48,551 nucleotides of DNA from Alistipes sp. (lineage in GTDB: Bacteria > Bacteroidota > Bacteroidia > Bacteroidales > Rikenellaceae). Made by a program: the position numbers and the translations under genes. The DNA lies in NCBI GenBank assembly GCA_031285405.1, contig JAITWH010000027.1:1-48551 (forward strand), given 5' to 3'. Shown one piece after another: positions 46,942-48,551 of this stretch (positions are counted from its first letter, which is position 1; the number at the start of each line of letters is the position of its first letter). The notes under the pieces were generated by a model, which had not been told where the DNA came from, searched no databases, and saw only the letters and a list, made by a program, of their open reading frames with translations.

Positions 46942-48551
46942 AGCGGGGTTTTGATGAATACACAGGTTGTGGAGGGGGCGTCGGGGGTGTAGTCGCGCAC
47001 CTCTTCGAGGCGGCAGAGGCACTCCTCGCCGTCGATGAGCAGACGGTAGAGGGCGCGGAAGTCGGCCCCGTGGCCCGTGGGAAAGGTGAGCGACTCGATG
47101 TCGGCGGGGGTAAGGGCAACGCGGGCGGTAATGCGGCGACCCTCGTTCCAGGTGCGCACGTCGCGCTGCCAAAATCGGTTGAGCCCCGTGCAGCCATCGC
47201 GATCTTCGAAGCAGAGGGTTTGTCCGGCGGCGGGGTCGTGGAACGAGAGCTTCGGGTAGGCGGCCTCGGCCAGCGGCCAGCCCCACAGTTCGCCCGCCGG
47301 CAGGGGGGTCATGCCGTGGTAGCGCACGATTTTGGGGGCGAAGTTGAGATCCTCCGTGAGGTATGACTCGCCCGGGGCGTAGTCGACGAAGGGGTCGGTG
47401 CCGACCTGCACGAGGCTGGCCGAGGGGGCACCCAGATAGAGTCCGGTGGCGTTGATCGAGGGGGTGAAGATGGGGTTCTGCCAGGTGGAGGTGCCGGTGA
47501 GGGAGGCGTTGTCGACCTGTGCGCTCCAGCTGCCGAAGGTGGTGGCGTTGGTGCGGTCGAAGCGTGCCACGGCTCCGTCGCCCCCCGCGTAACGCCACGT
47601 CATCGTTCGGGCGAGATCGTTGCCCAACTCCTGCACGGTGACGGGTCGGCCCAGGTCGAGGCGGTCGGTCCAGTCGACCACGCGGTTGGTGTAGAAGGTG
47701 TCGGCGGGTTCGATGCGCACCACCCGCGCGCGGGAGTCGGTGATGAAACAGAGGTTGAACATCTGTCTCAGGGCAGCGATGAAGTCCATGCGGCTGACGT
47801 TGTGGGCGCACACGTCGCGGAAGGTGAGCGTCGAGCCCTCGGTCGGTTGGGCGTAGAAGATCGGTTGCAGCATCGTGCCGTCGCGCAGGGTGAGGGTCAT
47901 GCCCGGCTCGGCGCCTCCGAACCAGATGTCGTCGAAGAATTTGGGCTCGCCGCGGGTGATCCGCTCGGGGGCGGTGCGCAGGTTGAGCTCGACGTCGACC
48001 GTGCCGGTCTCCTTGATGAAGCCGTCGTACAGAGCCCAGTCGTCGGGGCAGGGTTGCCACGTTTGCGAGTCGGAGGGGCGCTGCCACAGCGTCGGGTTGG
48101 CTACCGGCAAGCCGCTTTCCACTGTGACGGTCGAGAATCTGTCGGTCGTCGGGGGGGTGGTCTGCTCTGTGGTTGGGCCTTCGGGGGTTTGGCGGGTGTA
48201 TCTTAACTGGTACTGTTGGCCGGTTTTCGGGTTTTCGGGTTTCGGGTTTTCGAAGATGGCGAGGGTGTAGGTGCGGGCGGGGCGGAAGGTGTCGCGGCGG
48301 TCGGGGAATTGGTTGGTGAGGGGGAAGGTGCGCGTTGCGTGTTCGCCTAAGTAGATGGTGTTGAAGCCCTTGAGCTCGGTGCGGCTCACGATGCGGTAGT
48401 CGCTGGTGTAGCGCAGGCGGTAGCGGAAGCCGAGGTGGATGGGCGCCGTCGGGATGAAGGCAACGCGGCGGTCGTCCAGCTGGAAACAGCCTTCGTTGGT
48501 GAAGGTGTCCTCCTGGGTCTCGGGGGTGGTGGCGGAGGGGGTGGGGTTTTC
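46938..48551 (-). CDS. Phage tail-type protein, 5' end outside the window
   Basis: At least 537 codons are open to the right edge, and no start codon can be assigned. The sequence is beta-rich with many Trp/Tyr and Thr (TRQTPEGPTTEQTT, TLTLRDGTMLQPIFY, MTWRYAGGDGAVARF, YHGMTPLPAGELWGW) and contains VDVELNLRTAPERI. It looks like a baseplate, tail-tip or receptor-binding component. The Thr/Pro-rich segment near residues 120-145 could be a flexible linker. I do not recognise a named family. Confidence 0.6.
   Translation of the reverse strand, partial: ENPTPSATTPETQEDTFTNEGCFQLDDRRVAFIPTAPIHLGFRYRLRYTSDYRIVSRTELKGFNTIYLGEHATRTFPLTNQFPDRRDTFRPARTYTLAIFENPKPENPKTGQQYQLRYTRQTPEGPTTEQTTPPTTDRFSTVTVESGLPVANPTLWQRPSDSQTWQPCPDDWALYDGFIKETGTVDVELNLRTAPERITRGEPKFFDDIWFGGAEPGMTLTLRDGTMLQPIFYAQPTEGSTLTFRDVCAHNVSRMDFIAALRQMFNLCFITDSRARVVRIEPADTFYTNRVVDWTDRLDLGRPVTVQELGNDLARTMTWRYAGGDGAVARFDRTNATTFGSWSAQVDNASLTGTSTWQNPIFTPSINATGLYLGAPSASLVQVGTDPFVDYAPGESYLTEDLNFAPKIVRYHGMTPLPAGELWGWPLAEAAYPKLSFHDPAAGQTLCFEDRDGCTGLNRFWQRDVRTWNEGRRITARVALTPADIESLTFPTGHGADFRALYRLLIDGEECLCRLEEVRDYTPDAPSTTCVFIKTPL

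Noticed and set aside
46942-48087. Long frame ending with the 29-residue protein
   Set aside because: The upstream part is a shadow of the tail-type gene on the same strand; only the last 29 codons are accepted, supported by the ATGA overlap.

Overview
The window looks like a chromosomal segment from a GC-rich member of the Bacteroidota, probably order Bacteroidales and plausibly Alistipes/Rikenellaceae. The evidence is the set of Bacteroidota-type promoters (-7 box TAnnTTTG) ahead of many genes, the scarcity of Shine-Dalgarno sites, several lipoproteins with Bacteroidota architecture (coiled-coil N-terminus, Big_2 plus BspA-type repeats), a DUF4919 protein, and the gene order rplY-pth-S4 protein. 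The genus is inference. I see no tRNA, rRNA, CRISPR array, insertion sequence or integrase gene.

Layout. 0.4-6.2 kb, plus strand: era, a biotin-dependent carboxyltransferase subunit (oadA-like) and clpB. 6.3-8.9 kb, minus: mdh, gcvH and a GT9 glycosyltransferase. 9.2-12.9 kb, minus: a 1238-residue surface lipoprotein with a long leader. 13.3-16.0 kb, plus: an operon of a GH73 glucosaminidase, an unknown protein, folB and a membrane coiled-coil protein. 16.4-22.5 kb, minus: an mscS / C11 protease lipoprotein / 24-residue peptide / DUF4919 operon, then dapA and ligA. 22.7-31.2 kb: an acidic small protein, an OlsB/GlsB-like acyltransferase, a small GNAT protein, rnhB, metX-purD, a polytopic membrane protein, an AraC regulator and a YggS protein. 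31.3-40.0 kb, plus: a Big_2/BspA lipoprotein, a DUF3467 protein, a secreted double-TldD protein, rplY, pth and an S4-domain protein. 40.2 kb to the right edge, minus: a phage structural block (tail-type protein, head protease, major capsid, portal, adaptor-like protein, holin) followed by a small lipoprotein/membrane cassette.

The strongest unexplained signal is intergenic. Seventeen gaps are filled by elements whose arms are arrays of degenerate 7-bp repeats. Six heptamer families occur (GAATCAT, TTAGTGG, TTGAAAA, AATTCTT, GTGAAAA, TTGATAA types). They lie around a core that nearly always contains GCTAACGC or GCTACGC just inside an arm. Arms on the two sides are inverted and sometimes belong to different families. 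The elements begin at, or supply, the stop codon of the preceding gene. They also separate the phage genes, so the phage block is either long resident or has been colonised by the elements.

Other points: a 1.15-kb cassette bounded by 31-bp direct repeats copied from the 3' end of the holin gene, carrying a lipoprotein gene broken at a 7-G tract; a 44-bp perfect palindrome centred on a stop codon; three back-to-back promoter pairs with nearly the same geometry; and a secreted protein that seems to join an active TldD domain to an inactive TldE-like one.
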